Below, piece by piece: positions 33,927 to 43,400 of a stretch of DNA of 56,751 nucleotides. Under the pieces are notes generated by a model, which saw only the letters and a list, made by a program, of their open reading frames with translations, did not search any database and was not told the DNA's origin. How positions within the stretch are numbered: position 1 is the stretch's first letter; each line of letters opens with the position of its first letter. A program made the position numbers and the translations under genes. Source of the stretch: Planctomycetota bacterium (GTDB lineage: Bacteria; Planctomycetota; Planctomycetia; Pirellulales; Pirellulaceae); the NCBI GenBank assembly GCA_963204915.1, contig CAUJHS010000046.1, positions 1-56,751 on the forward strand, in the 5' to 3' direction.

Positions 33927-35267
33927 ATGAGTACAACACCCTCGGCGGCCGTGGTCAAGCCAGAACTGCGTGAGAAGTTAGCGGAGTGTCAGCGACAGCT
34001 GGAAGAACTCGCGGCGCAGTTGCCCGATGCGCTGGACGATTGGAGCGCGGCGGAGCGGCAGGTGCGAGAGGGGGTGCTTCGCCTGGGACGCAGCTTGCTC
34101 CAGGCCTGGAGCGATTCGGCGGACCGTAGGGGAGAGGCTCCGCAGTGCGCCGATTGCCAAGAGCGGATGCGGCACAAAGGATTGGTCTCCGGTCAATGGG
34201 CGACGACCCTTGGCGCTGTGCAGGTGCGGCGAGCGCGCTATCGCTGCGAGTTCTGTGGGCGCGAGACGTATCCTCAGGATGCGGCGTTGCGGTTTGGCGC
34301 CCATGCCGTCAGCCGCCCCCTGGCGGAGGTGATCGGCCGTTTGGGCGCCCAGGGCCCTTTCGCACAGGCGCGGCAGAACCTGAAGTGGGACTATGACGTG
34401 CCTCTGGCCAAGCAGACGATCCAGCATGTCTGCGAGGAGGCGGGCGCGAAGCAACTCGAGCGGGAAGATCAGCAGCGGTGGGCGCTGGCGGCCTTGTCGC
34501 CCCAGGAGCAACTGCAGCAACTGCCCGACAGCGAGTTGACCCCAAAAAAGGCTTATGTTTACGCCGATGACACGATGATCCACACGGAAGGCGACTGGCA
34601 TGAGATCCGTGTCGCCCGCGCCGCGGCGGTGGACGCCCAGGATAAGGTCCTGGCGGTGGAGCAGCGGGCGCGATTCCTCTCGTGTCAGGAGTTCGGCTGG
34701 CAACTGTTGCTGTTGGCGCGGCGCGTGGGCTATCACCGCGCCGCGCAGCGCGCCTTTGTGGCCGATGGAGCGCATTGGCTGTGGGAGATCGCGGCCTTCC
34801 ACTTTCCCGACGCGGTGCAAATCCTCGACTGGTATCATCTCTCCGAGCACGTGCATCAGACGGCGGCGGCGGTCTACGGCGAGGGAAGCTCCGCGGCCCA
34901 AGACTTCCAAACCGGTCTGCTGGAGGACCTCTGGGAAGGCCGCAGCCGCGAGGCCCTGCGTCGCTTACGCCAAGTGCGCAAGCCGCTTCGCGCCCGCACC
35001 AAGCGCGAGGCGCTGAGGAAGTTAATCACCTACCTGGAGAACAACCGGAGCCGCATCGACTATCCGCGCTACCGCGCCTTGGGGCTGCAGATTGGCAGCG
35101 GTGCGGTGGAAGGAGCGTGCAAGACGCTGGTGGGCGCGCGGTGCAAGCAAGCCGGCATGCGCAACTGGACCCGCCGCGGCGCCGAGGGCGTGCTGCGCCT
35201 ACGCGCCGCGCTGCAAACCGGAGACTATCACGACCTGTGGACCCCTCCCAAAGAAACCGCCGCCTGA
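33927..35267 (+). CDS. ISKra4 family transposase
   Basis: A 446-residue transposase. The N-terminal third holds a zinc-ribbon-like pair of knuckles (CADC at 74-77 and CEFC at 107-110). The catalytic part has an aspartate in VYADDTMIH, a second acidic region in VQILDWYHLSEH, and the strongly conserved C-terminal block IGSGAVEGACKTLVGARCKQ, which is characteristic of ISKra4-type enzymes and carries the catalytic glutamate. The frame is intact from an ATG preceded by AGGA to a stop just inside the right inverted repeat. Residues 1-8 would correspond to the point where the decayed copy near 770 has lost its start codon. Confidence 0.9.
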   Translation: MSTTPSAAVVKPELREKLAECQRQLEELAAQLPDALDDWSAAERQVREGVLRLGRSLLQAWSDSADRRGEAPQCADCQERMRHKGLVSGQWATTLGAVQVRRARYRCEFCGRETYPQDAALRFGAHAVSRPLAEVIGRLGAQGPFAQARQNLKWDYDVPLAKQTIQHVCEEAGAKQLEREDQQRWALAALSPQEQLQQLPDSELTPKKAYVYADDTMIHTEGDWHEIRVARAAAVDAQDKVLAVEQRARFLSCQEFGWQLLLLARRVGYHRAAQRAFVADGAHWLWEIAAFHFPDAVQILDWYHLSEHVHQTAAAVYGEGSSAAQDFQTGLLEDLWEGRSREALRRLRQVRKPLRARTKREALRKLITYLENNRSRIDYPRYRALGLQIGSGAVEGACKTLVGARCKQAGMRNWTRRGAEGVLRLRAALQTGDYHDLWTPPKETAA

Positions 35268-35270
35268 ATT

Positions 35271-35293
35271 CCTCGCCACAATCCATCATCCGC
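35271..35293 (-). repeat. Right terminal inverted repeat of the IS
   Basis: Read on the minus strand it begins GCGGATGATGGATTGTGG and ends CGAGG, pairing with the left terminus. It starts three bases after the transposase stop codon. Confidence 0.7.
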
Positions 35294-35356
35294 GTCCTTG
35301 TCGACCTACGCGGGGGTTCATTGACACCATTCAATCTTTCCGAGAAACTAATCGCC

Positions 35357-36322
35357 ATGGCAACGATCGCGCTCTTTGGCGGCTCGGGGAAAATCGGCCG
35401 ACGAGCCATTGAATTGCTGGAAAGCCGTGGGCATCAGATTCGCGCGCTCGTCCACCACAGCCCGGTTCCAGGCAAGAACGTGACCTGTGTGCAGGGGAGT
35501 GTGGTTGAGGCGGCGGACTGCGAGAACGTGGTGCGCGGCGCGGAGATCGTCGTTCAGATGGCGACCACCAAGGAGGACAAGAAGACGTTCTTCGACGTCA
35601 GTGTCCGGGGCACGTTTCAGATTCTGGAAGCCTGCCGCATTGCGGGAAGCGTCCGCCAATTCATCCTTTTGAGCGGAGACGCGGCTCAGGGAATCTGGTT
35701 CTATCCGCACCCCCAGCCGATCAACGAGCAGACCCCGCTGGCCGCCTATCCGGGATATTACGCCTTCTCCAAGGTCATGGAGGAGACCATGACCCGGCAA
35801 TACGCCATCCAGTACGGCCTGGGCGCGACCATCCTCCGTTCGTCGTGGGTGTTTCAGGACGACGACCTGCTGAACCACTTTTCCCTCCTGAAGAACGTGA
35901 ACCCAGCCGAGCCGGGACACGGCTTTGGAGACGTGACGGGCGAGCCATTGGAGTTGGTCAAAAGCGGCCAGGAGTGCATCCCGGTGTTGGTGGACGCATC
36001 GGGCGAGCCGCTCACCCGGCACATCGTCCATATCGATGATTTGATCCAGGCCCTCGACCTGGCGCTCGGCAATGAGAAGGCGATCGGACGCGACTACAAC
36101 ATCGCCGGGCCGGCGCCCTTCCAATATCGAGACGCGGCCAATTACCTTTCGGAGAAGCTCGGCATTCCGACGATCGACATTCCCAACCCGCAATACCACT
36201 CCTTTTCCATCGACATCTCGCGCGCTCGCCAGGAGCTTGGCTACGCTCCGGCCAATGACTTTCGCCGCATGGCCGACCGCGCCATCGAAGCTCGCCGCAA
36301 CGCGGGACGACCCCCAGGATAA
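35357..36322 (+). CDS. NAD-dependent epimerase/dehydratase family protein
   Basis: A 321-residue extended short-chain dehydrogenase. The N-terminus is the Rossmann nucleotide loop ALFGGSGKIGRRAIEL, with the late catalytic pair in YYAFSK (Y135, K139) and HIVHIDDLIQALDLAL near the C-terminus, as in UDP-sugar epimerases and related reductases. The same frame is open far upstream through the transposase, but that is overprinting: the Rossmann motif starts at ATG 35,357. It begins 63 bases after the IS end, so its native promoter may have been displaced. The next SDR gene follows 18 bases later, suggesting joint transcription. Substrate is unknown. Confidence 0.85.
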   Translation: MATIALFGGSGKIGRRAIELLESRGHQIRALVHHSPVPGKNVTCVQGSVVEAADCENVVRGAEIVVQMATTKEDKKTFFDVSVRGTFQILEACRIAGSVRQFILLSGDAAQGIWFYPHPQPINEQTPLAAYPGYYAFSKVMEETMTRQYAIQYGLGATILRSSWVFQDDDLLNHFSLLKNVNPAEPGHGFGDVTGEPLELVKSGQECIPVLVDASGEPLTRHIVHIDDLIQALDLALGNEKAIGRDYNIAGPAPFQYRDAANYLSEKLGIPTIDIPNPQYHSFSIDISRARQELGYAPANDFRRMADRAIEARRNAGRPPG

Positions 36323-36340
36323 CCCACCCACGCAATCGTC

Positions 36341-37108
36341 ATGTCGCTCCACGGAAAAACCATCGTCGTCACGGGAGGCACCTCCGGCATCGGAGAGGCC
36401 TGCGCTCGGGAGTTCGTCGCGCGCGGGGCCAACGTCGTCATGGCTTCCATTCAGCGGGCCGAGGGAGAGGCGTTGGAGGCGGAACTTGCGGCTGTCGGAC
36501 GGGCGAAATTCATCCCGTGCGACGTCAGCGACGAGTCGCAGGTCCAGGCCCTCTTCCAAGGCGCCAAGGCTGCGTTCGGCCGCGTGGACGCCATCCATTG
36601 CAATGCGGGCGCCTGGGACAAAGGGACCGCCGAGGAGTTTAACGAGGCGATCTGGAACAAGGTCATGGGCGTCAATGTCAAGGGAGCGATGCTGACGGCC
36701 AAGCATGGCGTCCCCGCCCTCCGCGAGTCTGGCGGCGGCGTCTTTTTGGCGACGACGTCGGTGGCGGCGCACATTGGCTTTCCTCAGCACGCGGTCTATT
36801 GCGCCTCGAAGGCGGCGCTGGAGGCGCTGCTGCGCTGCCTGGCCACGGACTATGCGGGCTTGATTCGCGTGGTGGGAATCAGCCCCGGCACGATTCGCAC
36901 GCCGATGCTGGCCGCCACCTGCCAAGGCTGGGACAAGCCGGTCGAGCAGCTCTATGCGGAGGTGGCCGAGAAAATTCCCGTGCGCCGGCTGGGAGAGCCT
37001 GAGGACGTCGCCAAGGCGGCCGCCTTTCTACTCAGCGACGACGCCAGCTATATTAACGGAACGATTCTGACGCTCGACGGCGGCACGCTCGCGCTACCGC
37101 CCTGGTAA
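36341..37108 (+). CDS. SDR family oxidoreductase
   Basis: A 255-residue classical short-chain dehydrogenase/reductase. It shows the cofactor loop TGGTSGIGEA (11-20), the NAG motif at 88-90, the catalytic Ser140, Tyr153 and Lys157 (YCASK), the ISPGTIRTPM loop and the C-terminal LDGG typical of FabG-like enzymes. A Ser-Ile after the cofactor loop (MASIQRAEGEAL) leaves NAD versus NADP preference unclear. It sits 18 bases downstream of the epimerase-like gene and 28 bases upstream of a carbohydrate-binding-like gene, so a small sugar or polyol pathway operon is plausible. Confidence 0.9.
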   Translation: MSLHGKTIVVTGGTSGIGEACAREFVARGANVVMASIQRAEGEALEAELAAVGRAKFIPCDVSDESQVQALFQGAKAAFGRVDAIHCNAGAWDKGTAEEFNEAIWNKVMGVNVKGAMLTAKHGVPALRESGGGVFLATTSVAAHIGFPQHAVYCASKAALEALLRCLATDYAGLIRVVGISPGTIRTPMLAATCQGWDKPVEQLYAEVAEKIPVRRLGEPEDVAKAAAFLLSDDASYINGTILTLDGGTLALPPW

Positions 37109-37136
37109 ACGCGGGCTTGCGGTCCATCACTCGGTT

Positions 37137-37808
37137 ATGTCGTCATTTCCCCAGAAACCGAAAGTTTACGAGGCCAAACGCCTCGCACCAGGGCAGGTGA
37201 TCGCCATCAACGGCCGGGGCGGCGACCCCGCCTGGCAGTCGGCGAATGTCCTGACCGACTTTTCCTTTCCGTGGACCCAGCGCACGGCGCCCACGACCGA
37301 GTTCCGCGCCTTGTGGGATGAGCGGCGTTTGGTCTTCCGTTTCGACGTTGTCGACGACGACGTGGTGCTCGGCGACGGCGCCGACGCGAAGGAGAAAGTC
37401 ATTGGCTCCGATCGCGTCGAAATCTTCTTCAGCACCGGACCCGAGCTGAATCCTTATTACGGCCTCGAAATGGACCCGCGCGGCGAAGTGCTGGACTACG
37501 AAGCCCGGCATCACCGGCAAATGAATTGGGCCTGGTCGTGCGAGGGACTGACGGTGCAGGCTTCACGAACCGTTTCCGGCTACCTCGTGGAAGGATCGAT
37601 CGCACGATCCACCCTCGCAAAACTCGGCTGCCTGCACCAGGAGGAGAAGGGCTATTACTTGCGAGCGGGACTGTATCGGGCGGAGTTCAGCCATGACCCG
37701 GCCGGCGGGCCAGTCATCGAAGATTGGATGAGCTGGGTGGACCCGCAGGTTCCCACGCCCGACTTCCACGTGCCGACTTCTTTCGGCGAGATTCGCCTCG
37801 TCGGATGA
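37137..37808 (+). CDS. Carbohydrate-binding family 9-like protein
   Basis: A 223-residue protein resembling a lone CBM9/DOMON-type beta-sandwich. Features: GDPAWQSANVLTDF near the N-terminus, TEFRALWDERRLVFRFDVVD, then SDRVEIFFSTGPELNPYYGL and EMDPRGEVLDYEAR, with WSCEGLTVQA and YLVEGSIARSTL following. These are the strands and aromatic/acidic residues seen in family 9-like domains of planctomycete and Bacteroidetes proteins, which are usually attached to glycosidases or occur alone. No signal peptide is present from ATG 37,137, so the protein is probably cytoplasmic, which is unusual for a binding module. It is the last gene of a three-gene set. Confidence 0.7.
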   Translation: MSSFPQKPKVYEAKRLAPGQVIAINGRGGDPAWQSANVLTDFSFPWTQRTAPTTEFRALWDERRLVFRFDVVDDDVVLGDGADAKEKVIGSDRVEIFFSTGPELNPYYGLEMDPRGEVLDYEARHHRQMNWAWSCEGLTVQASRTVSGYLVEGSIARSTLAKLGCLHQEEKGYYLRAGLYRAEFSHDPAGGPVIEDWMSWVDPQVPTPDFHVPTSFGEIRLVG

Positions 37809-37824
37809 ACTACGCCGGCGCCGC

Positions 37825-38172
37825 TCATCGCAAATGCGCGAATTCCGTGGCGGTTCCTTCGAACTTCATGAATTCGATGATGGCGCCGTCCTCTTTCACG
37901 AAGGCCACGGTCAGCCCCGGCATCGGCACGAAGGGCGCCAAAATGATCTCCTTGCCTTCGATCGCGGCCCTCATGTCGTCAACGCGATACGCCACGTGAG
38001 GCATGTCGCGCAAGGGGCCGGTGACGGGCGAGTCCTCTTCGAACCGAAGAAACTCGACGCGGTAAGGGTGATCGGCCGGATCGGTAACCCAGACCTTCGT
38101 ATCGGCGACATAGGTTTCGTTCGGCTGACGGTCGTGGGTGGGCAGTCCGATATGGTGAAAAATCTTGGTCAT
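37825..38172 (-). CDS. VOC superfamily (glyoxalase-like) protein
   Basis: A 115-residue protein with the vicinal-oxygen-chelate fold pattern: KIFHHIGLPT opening, VWVTDPADHPYRVEFLRF, MPHVAYRVDDMRAAIEGKEI and the closing VAFVKEDGAIIEFMKF. The first histidines and the terminal glutamate are candidate metal ligands. The longer frame starting at 38,268 is rejected because ATG 38,172 gives the canonical VOC N-terminus. It is convergent with the CBM9-like gene and divergent from the Gfo/Idh/MocA gene. The substrate cannot be named. Confidence 0.75.
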   Translation of the reverse strand: MTKIFHHIGLPTHDRQPNETYVADTKVWVTDPADHPYRVEFLRFEEDSPVTGPLRDMPHVAYRVDDMRAAIEGKEIILAPFVPMPGLTVAFVKEDGAIIEFMKFEGTATEFAHLR

Positions 38173-38312
38173 CGTGGTTGTTCCAATGTCTCCGGAGGTG
38201 ACAATGCGGATTGGCCCTGAATATACTATGGCTTCGGGTCGCTGCCAGCCGACGGCAGGCAGTCGCACGACCAGGCAGGATGAGTTGACCTAAGGATCGG
38301 CAGGGTTGTCGA

Positions 38313-39320
38313 ATGAACGAATCGAAGCGAGTCCGTTGGGGAGTGATTGGCCTGGGCTGGTTTGGCGAGGTGCATGCCGACAACCTGGCCGAGATGCCCG
38401 ACATCGAACTGACCGCCCTCTGCACGCGGCGGCCAGAGCGGCTCCGCGAGGTGGCCGACCGCCTGGGCGTTGCCAGGCGTTATACCAACTATCGCGAGCT
38501 GCTGAACGATCCCGAGGTCGATGCAGTCAGCATCACCACGCACATCTACGACCATCGCGACATTGCCATCGACGCCTTGCGCAGCGGCAAGCACGTGCTG
38601 CTGGAAAAGCCCATGGCGCCGACCAGCCAGGACTGCGACCAGATCATTCGAGCGGCTGAGGAAGCGCGCGGCTTGTTCATGGTGGGCCACATCTGCCGGT
38701 TCGATCCGCGAGTGTCGCTGGCCAAGGAGGCGATCGAGCAGGGGCGAATCGGCAAGATCATCTCCATGCACGCCCGGCGCAATCTTTCGAAGGCCATTGG
38801 CCGAATGGTGCTCGACGATATTTCGGCCCTGATGGGTGACGGCATTCATGACGCCGACCTGATGCTCTGGTTCAGCCAGGCCAAGGTGCAAAGCGTTTAC
38901 GCCCAGGAGGTCCACCCCGGCCAGAACAAGCACCCCGACGCCGGCTGGTCGATCGCGCGCCTTGACAATGGCACCGTGGCCGTGGTGGAATCGGTATGGC
39001 ACCTTCCGGAGAGTACTCCGTACGCGATCGACGCACGCATGGAGGTGATCGGCACGGAAGGGGCGTTGTATATCAACTGCGGAGAAGCCGGCCTTCAGAT
39101 CCACGACGCGCAAGGCGTCCGAATGCCTGACACGATGTACTGGCCGCGACCCTTTGGCAGGTACGTCGGCATACTGCAGGAGGAGCTGCGTTACTTCGCC
39201 AATTGTGTGCGGGCCGGGCAGGCGCCGCAGCGAATCACACCGGCCGAGTCGCGAGCCGCGGTGGCGTGGATGGCCGCCGCGACCGAATCTGCGAAAACCG
39301 GGGCCGTCATTACGTTTTAA
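38313..39320 (+). CDS. Gfo/Idh/MocA family oxidoreductase
   Basis: A 335-residue NAD(P)-dependent sugar/cyclitol dehydrogenase-like protein. It shows the Rossmann motif WGVIGLGWFGEVHADNL, the TRRPERLREVADRLGV strand-helix, DAVSITTHIYDHRDIA and the family signature GKHVLLEKPMAPTSQDCD with its lysine. MVGHICRFDPRVSLAKEAI and DDISALMGDGIHDADLMLW provide the second domain and the probable catalytic histidine. It is directly upstream of a secreted member of the same family, 14 bases apart. Such paired genes are frequent in planctomycetes and are thought to act in carbohydrate catabolism. Confidence 0.92.
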   Translation: MNESKRVRWGVIGLGWFGEVHADNLAEMPDIELTALCTRRPERLREVADRLGVARRYTNYRELLNDPEVDAVSITTHIYDHRDIAIDALRSGKHVLLEKPMAPTSQDCDQIIRAAEEARGLFMVGHICRFDPRVSLAKEAIEQGRIGKIISMHARRNLSKAIGRMVLDDISALMGDGIHDADLMLWFSQAKVQSVYAQEVHPGQNKHPDAGWSIARLDNGTVAVVESVWHLPESTPYAIDARMEVIGTEGALYINCGEAGLQIHDAQGVRMPDTMYWPRPFGRYVGILQEELRYFANCVRAGQAPQRITPAESRAAVAWMAAATESAKTGAVITF

Positions 39321-39334
39321 GCCGAGTTGCCTTG

Positions 39335-40366
39335 ATGTGCGTTCAATTGATTCGCCTTGCCTTGATGGCGGGATGTGTCTTGGTGTCTTTCCTCGCCAGC
39401 GGCCGAGCCGAGCCACCGTCCCTGCCGCTGAAAGCCGGCATCATCGGCGTGGACGCCCATGCCCTGCCTTGGACGAAGATCCTCAACAATCCGCAGGCCG
39501 CCGGGGAATTGGCCGATATGAACGTGGTAGCCGCCTATCCGGGCGGCAGCCCCGACATTCCGCAGAGCATGCAACTGCTCCAGGCGCAGGTGGGGCCCGT
39601 CTCCGAACTCGGCGTGGAGATAGTCGACTCGATTGAGGAGTTGTTGGAGAAAGTCGATGTCGTGATGGTCTTGAGCATCGACGGACGAAAGCACCTGGAG
39701 CAAGTCCGGCCGGTGTTCGAGGCGGGCAAGCCGGTGTTCATCGACAAGCCCATCGCGGCCTCGCTGGCCGAAGCGATGGAAATCTTTCGGCTGGCCGAAA
39801 AACACAACACGCCCTGCTTTTCCAGTTCGTCGTTGCGGTTCGCCAAGCAAACGCTGAATGTCCGCAACGATCCGCGTTTGGGCGAATTGGTCGGGTGCGA
39901 CCAGTACGCCCCCTGCGCTCTGGAGCCGCATCATCCCGACTTCTTCTGGTACGGAATCCACGGCGTCGAACCGTTGTTTACGATCATGGGCCGCGGCTGT
40001 GAATCGGTGACGCGCGTGCATACCGACGGCACGGATATGGCCGTCGGAGTCTGGAAGGGCGGCCGGATCGGCACGTTTCGCGGCATCCGCGATGGCCAGC
40101 GCGGCTACGGATCGACCGTGTTCGGCACGAAGGGAATTGTGCCGGGAGGCGGATTCGATGGCTACGAGCCGCTCCTGGTCGAAATTGTCCGCTTCTTCAA
40201 GACCGGCAAGCCTCCGGTCAGCGCCGAGGAAACCCTGGAGATCTTTGCCTTCATGGAGGCGGCCGATCAGAGCAAACGCCTGGGCGGTCGCCCAGTGACG
40301 CTGGAGAGCGTCATGCAACAAGCCCGCCAACAAGCAAGCCAGCTTGCGCCCGCCAACCCGCGCTAA
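39335..40366 (+). CDS. Secreted Gfo/Idh/MocA-like oxidoreductase
   Basis: A 343-residue protein with a signal peptide (LIRLALMAGCVLVSFLASGRA) followed by a Gfo/Idh/MocA-type body: LKAGIIGVDAHALPW, VDVVMVLSIDGRKHLEQV and the EKP-like GKPVFIDKPIAASLAEAM. It then has FSSSSLRFAKQTL and FFWYGIHGVEPLFTIMGRG with a conserved histidine. The nucleotide loop is altered (GIIGVDAHA rather than GxGxxG), as in many exported planctomycete homologues, so cofactor use is uncertain. The longer upstream frame overlaps the previous gene and is rejected because ATG 39,335 begins the signal peptide. The next gene follows 71 bases later and encodes a secreted heme protein. Confidence 0.85.
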   Translation: MCVQLIRLALMAGCVLVSFLASGRAEPPSLPLKAGIIGVDAHALPWTKILNNPQAAGELADMNVVAAYPGGSPDIPQSMQLLQAQVGPVSELGVEIVDSIEELLEKVDVVMVLSIDGRKHLEQVRPVFEAGKPVFIDKPIAASLAEAMEIFRLAEKHNTPCFSSSSLRFAKQTLNVRNDPRLGELVGCDQYAPCALEPHHPDFFWYGIHGVEPLFTIMGRGCESVTRVHTDGTDMAVGVWKGGRIGTFRGIRDGQRGYGSTVFGTKGIVPGGGFDGYEPLLVEIVRFFKTGKPPVSAEETLEIFAFMEAADQSKRLGGRPVTLESVMQQARQQASQLAPANPR

Positions 40367-40437
40367 CGTCGCGCCTATCCGCTCATCCCACCCTCCCCGC
40401 GAACGCCAACCCAGCGCTCGCCAAGGTTTCGATTCTC

Positions 40438-43400
40438 ATGAACCGATGCACATTCACCGTGTTCGCTTGCGCCGTATTCGCAAGCGCGGCGAATTCCCCT
40501 GCGGCCGAATGGACATCGACGCCCGTTCCCGGCGAGCAGAACTTCACCGGCTATGCCTGGTATCAAACCTGGTTCAAGCCGCACGCCACCTTCTTTAGCA
40601 AACACGAGCGCGATCTTTTTGGCGAGTCGGTCATCCTGAACATTCGCGGGCTTGTCGGCGCGCATGAGGTTTACATCAACGGAACGAAAATCGGCAGCGG
40701 CGGCCAATTCCCCCCGAAGTTCGAGGACGGCCGCGAGGGAAACCACCGGCACAAGATCCCCTCCGGCCTGCTCGTGCCCGAACAATGGAATGAGGTGACG
40801 ATCAAGGCTTACAACCCCGACGGCCCCGGCGGCTTTCTCACCGAGGCGCCGTTTGTGATGAACTACTTCTGGGAGTGCGTCTTCGAGGGAAACTGGCGGT
40901 TTCGCCTGGGAGAAGAAAAACCGGAGCTGGGCGGCGCCTTGAAGGCCAAGCCAGAGGCGACGGCATTCGACGAGTTTCACCAATCCAACCGCGTGCTGGG
41001 CGAGGCCGACAAGCTGATTCATGGCGAAAAGCTGCCGCCGGAAGAATCGTTCGCCAAGATGAAGACCGCGGACGATCTGACGGTGGAGCTGATGCTGTCC
41101 GAGCCGCTGGTCGCCCAGCCGACTCACTTCAGCTTCGACGCCCGCGGGCGCCTGTGGGTGGCGCAGTACCGGCAGTATCCTTATCCCGCCAGGCTGAAGA
41201 TGATCAGCCGCGATCAGTATTACCGGTCGCACTATGACAAGGCGCCGCCGCCGCCGCCCAACCACGATCGGGGGCGCGACGTGGTTTCCATTCACGAGGA
41301 CACCGACGGCGACGGAAAATACGACCGCCACAAGGTCTTCCAGGACGGCCTGAACATGGCCAACGCCGCGCTGCCCGGCCGGGGCGGCGTGTGGGTGATG
41401 CATACGCCGTACCTGTTGTTCTATCCCGACAAGAACTTTGACGACATTCCCGATGGGCCTCCCGTGGTCCACCTGGACGGCTTCGGCCTGGAAGACACCC
41501 ACTCGGTCGCCAATGGACTGGTGTGGGGGATGGATGGCTGGCTTTACGGCGCCCAGGGCAGCACCACAAGCTGCCACGTGCGGCGGCCGGGACTCGACCC
41601 GCCCAACTCGCCAGGCGTTTATTTCCAAGGTTGCATGGTGTGGCGTTATCATCCGGAGACGCGACGGTTCGAGATCTTCGCCGAAGGCGGCGGCAACAAC
41701 TTCGGCCTGGAGCTGGACTCCGTCGGTCGATTGTTCACCGGTAACAACGGGGGCATGACTCGCGGATGGCACTACATGCAAGGCGGCATGCACCTGATGC
41801 AAGGCACGACGCCCGAGAAGTTCGGGCCGCCTCGCAATCCGTTCTCGTTCGGCGAATTACCGAAGATGGAGAGCGAACAGGAAATCCCGCGGTTCACGCA
41901 CTTCGCCGCGCTGGTGGAGTCCACGGCGATCCCGCAGAAATACCAAAACTCGTTTTTCAGCGTCGAGCCGCTGCACAACTTCGTGATTGCCAGCAAACGT
42001 CTCCCCAAGGGCGCGACGTTCAAGACTACCGACATCGGCAAGGTGCTGACTTCAGACGACTTCGCCTTTCGTCCCGTCTATATTGGCAACGCCCCAGATG
42101 GTTCGATCCTGGTGGCCGACTTTTACGAGCACTACATCGCGCACGGCCAGCACTATCAAAGCCAGATCGATCCCACCACCGGACGCATCTACCGGCTGCG
42201 CGGCAAGCAGGAAACGCTGGAGCAGAGTCTCAACTTGCACGATATGTCTACCGATCAATTGATCGACCTGCTGGGCCATGCTAACCGGTGGCATCGGCAC
42301 ACCACAGTGCGACTGCTCGGCGAGCGAAAGGACCCCGCCGCGGCGCCTAAGTTGCGGCGGCTTGTCCAAGAGGGACAAGGCCTGCAATCGCTCAACGCGC
42401 TCTGGGCGTTGTATCAGGCGCACGGACTGGATCACGAGACGGCCCTGGCCGCCTTGCGGCACGGGCATGCTCCCGTGCGCTACTGGGCGGTCCGTTTGAT
42501 CTGCGACGACGTGGGCTTTGCCCACAAACGGACGACCGTGGGGCTGGTAGACAGCCTCGGCAAGCTGCAGGACGGGCCGACGCAAGTTCCTCAACAACTG
42601 TTTCAAGCCGTGCTCTCCCAGGCCGCCGTCGAAGAAGACGCCGAGGTGCGCTCGCAAATGGCCGGCTCGGCCAGGCGGCTCCCCATCGACCAGGCGTTGG
42701 CGCTGGTGAGCGCCGTGTTGGAGCATGACGAAGACCTTGAAGACCCCTATGTGCCGCTTTTGTGCTGGTGGGTTTTCGAGGTCAATCTCGATCGCAATCG
42801 CGCCGCGGTTATGGCAAGGTTCGAAGACCCGCAGTTTCGCCAGCGGCCGATGGTTGTAGCGCACATTCTCGGTCGCCTGATGCGAGCACTGGCCCTCAAG
42901 GGAAAGAACCAGGACTTGCAGCAGTGCGCAAGACTGTTGGAGCTGTGCAAGGAACAGAAGCAAGTCGACCAGCTGCTCCAGGGGTTCGAGCTGGCTTACG
43001 CCGGGCGGCGCATGGTCGGCCTGCCGGACAGCCTCGCCCGGGCTTTGGTGGAAAGCGGCCGCTCCTCGCTGGAGCTGCGTCTGAGGCTGGGCGATGCCGC
43101 CGCCACGAGCGATGCGATCAAGCTGCTCGACAACGACAAAGCCCCCGCCGCCGAGCGGATCGCCGTGGCGCGCACCCTCGGAGAGGTCAAAGCTCCCGAA
43201 AGCCTCCAGCCCTTGCTGAAGGTCGCCGTATCGGCCGACAACGCCGAGTTGCAGCGAGCCGCGCTGACGGCGGCTTCCGCCTTCACCGACCTGGCGATCG
43301 GCGCGCGGCTGCTGAAGGAGTTCTCCACGTACTCCGAGGAAGTCCGTCCCGCTTTCTTCGACGTGATGCTCAGTCGCGCCGAATGGACGCGCCAATTGGT

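Larger units (their letters stand above)
33821..35293 (+). mobile_element. Complete ISKra4-type insertion sequence
   Basis: A 1,473-base element bounded by imperfect inverted repeats of about 23-25 bases starting GCGGATGA. It contains one transposase gene and a long leader hairpin. No convincing target duplication is visible next to the ends (the flanks share only GT). The same left end occurs, decayed, at 659. Intact ends and an intact open frame suggest recent arrival or activity. Confidence 0.85.

Noticed and set aside
33821-35293. A target-site duplication proving simple insertion of the intact IS
   Set aside because: Flanking bases share only GT, too short to claim a duplication.
34682-35356. 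A long plus-strand extension upstream of the epimerase, which would fuse it to sequence inside the transposase
   Set aside because: The extension runs through the transposase in another frame, across the IS right end; the Rossmann motif starts only at 35,357.
35348-36925. A 525-residue minus-strand frame opposite the epimerase and SDR genes
   Set aside because: Both plus-strand genes have clear Rossmann and catalytic motifs; the opposite frame has no recognisable family and is an effect of GC-rich codon use.
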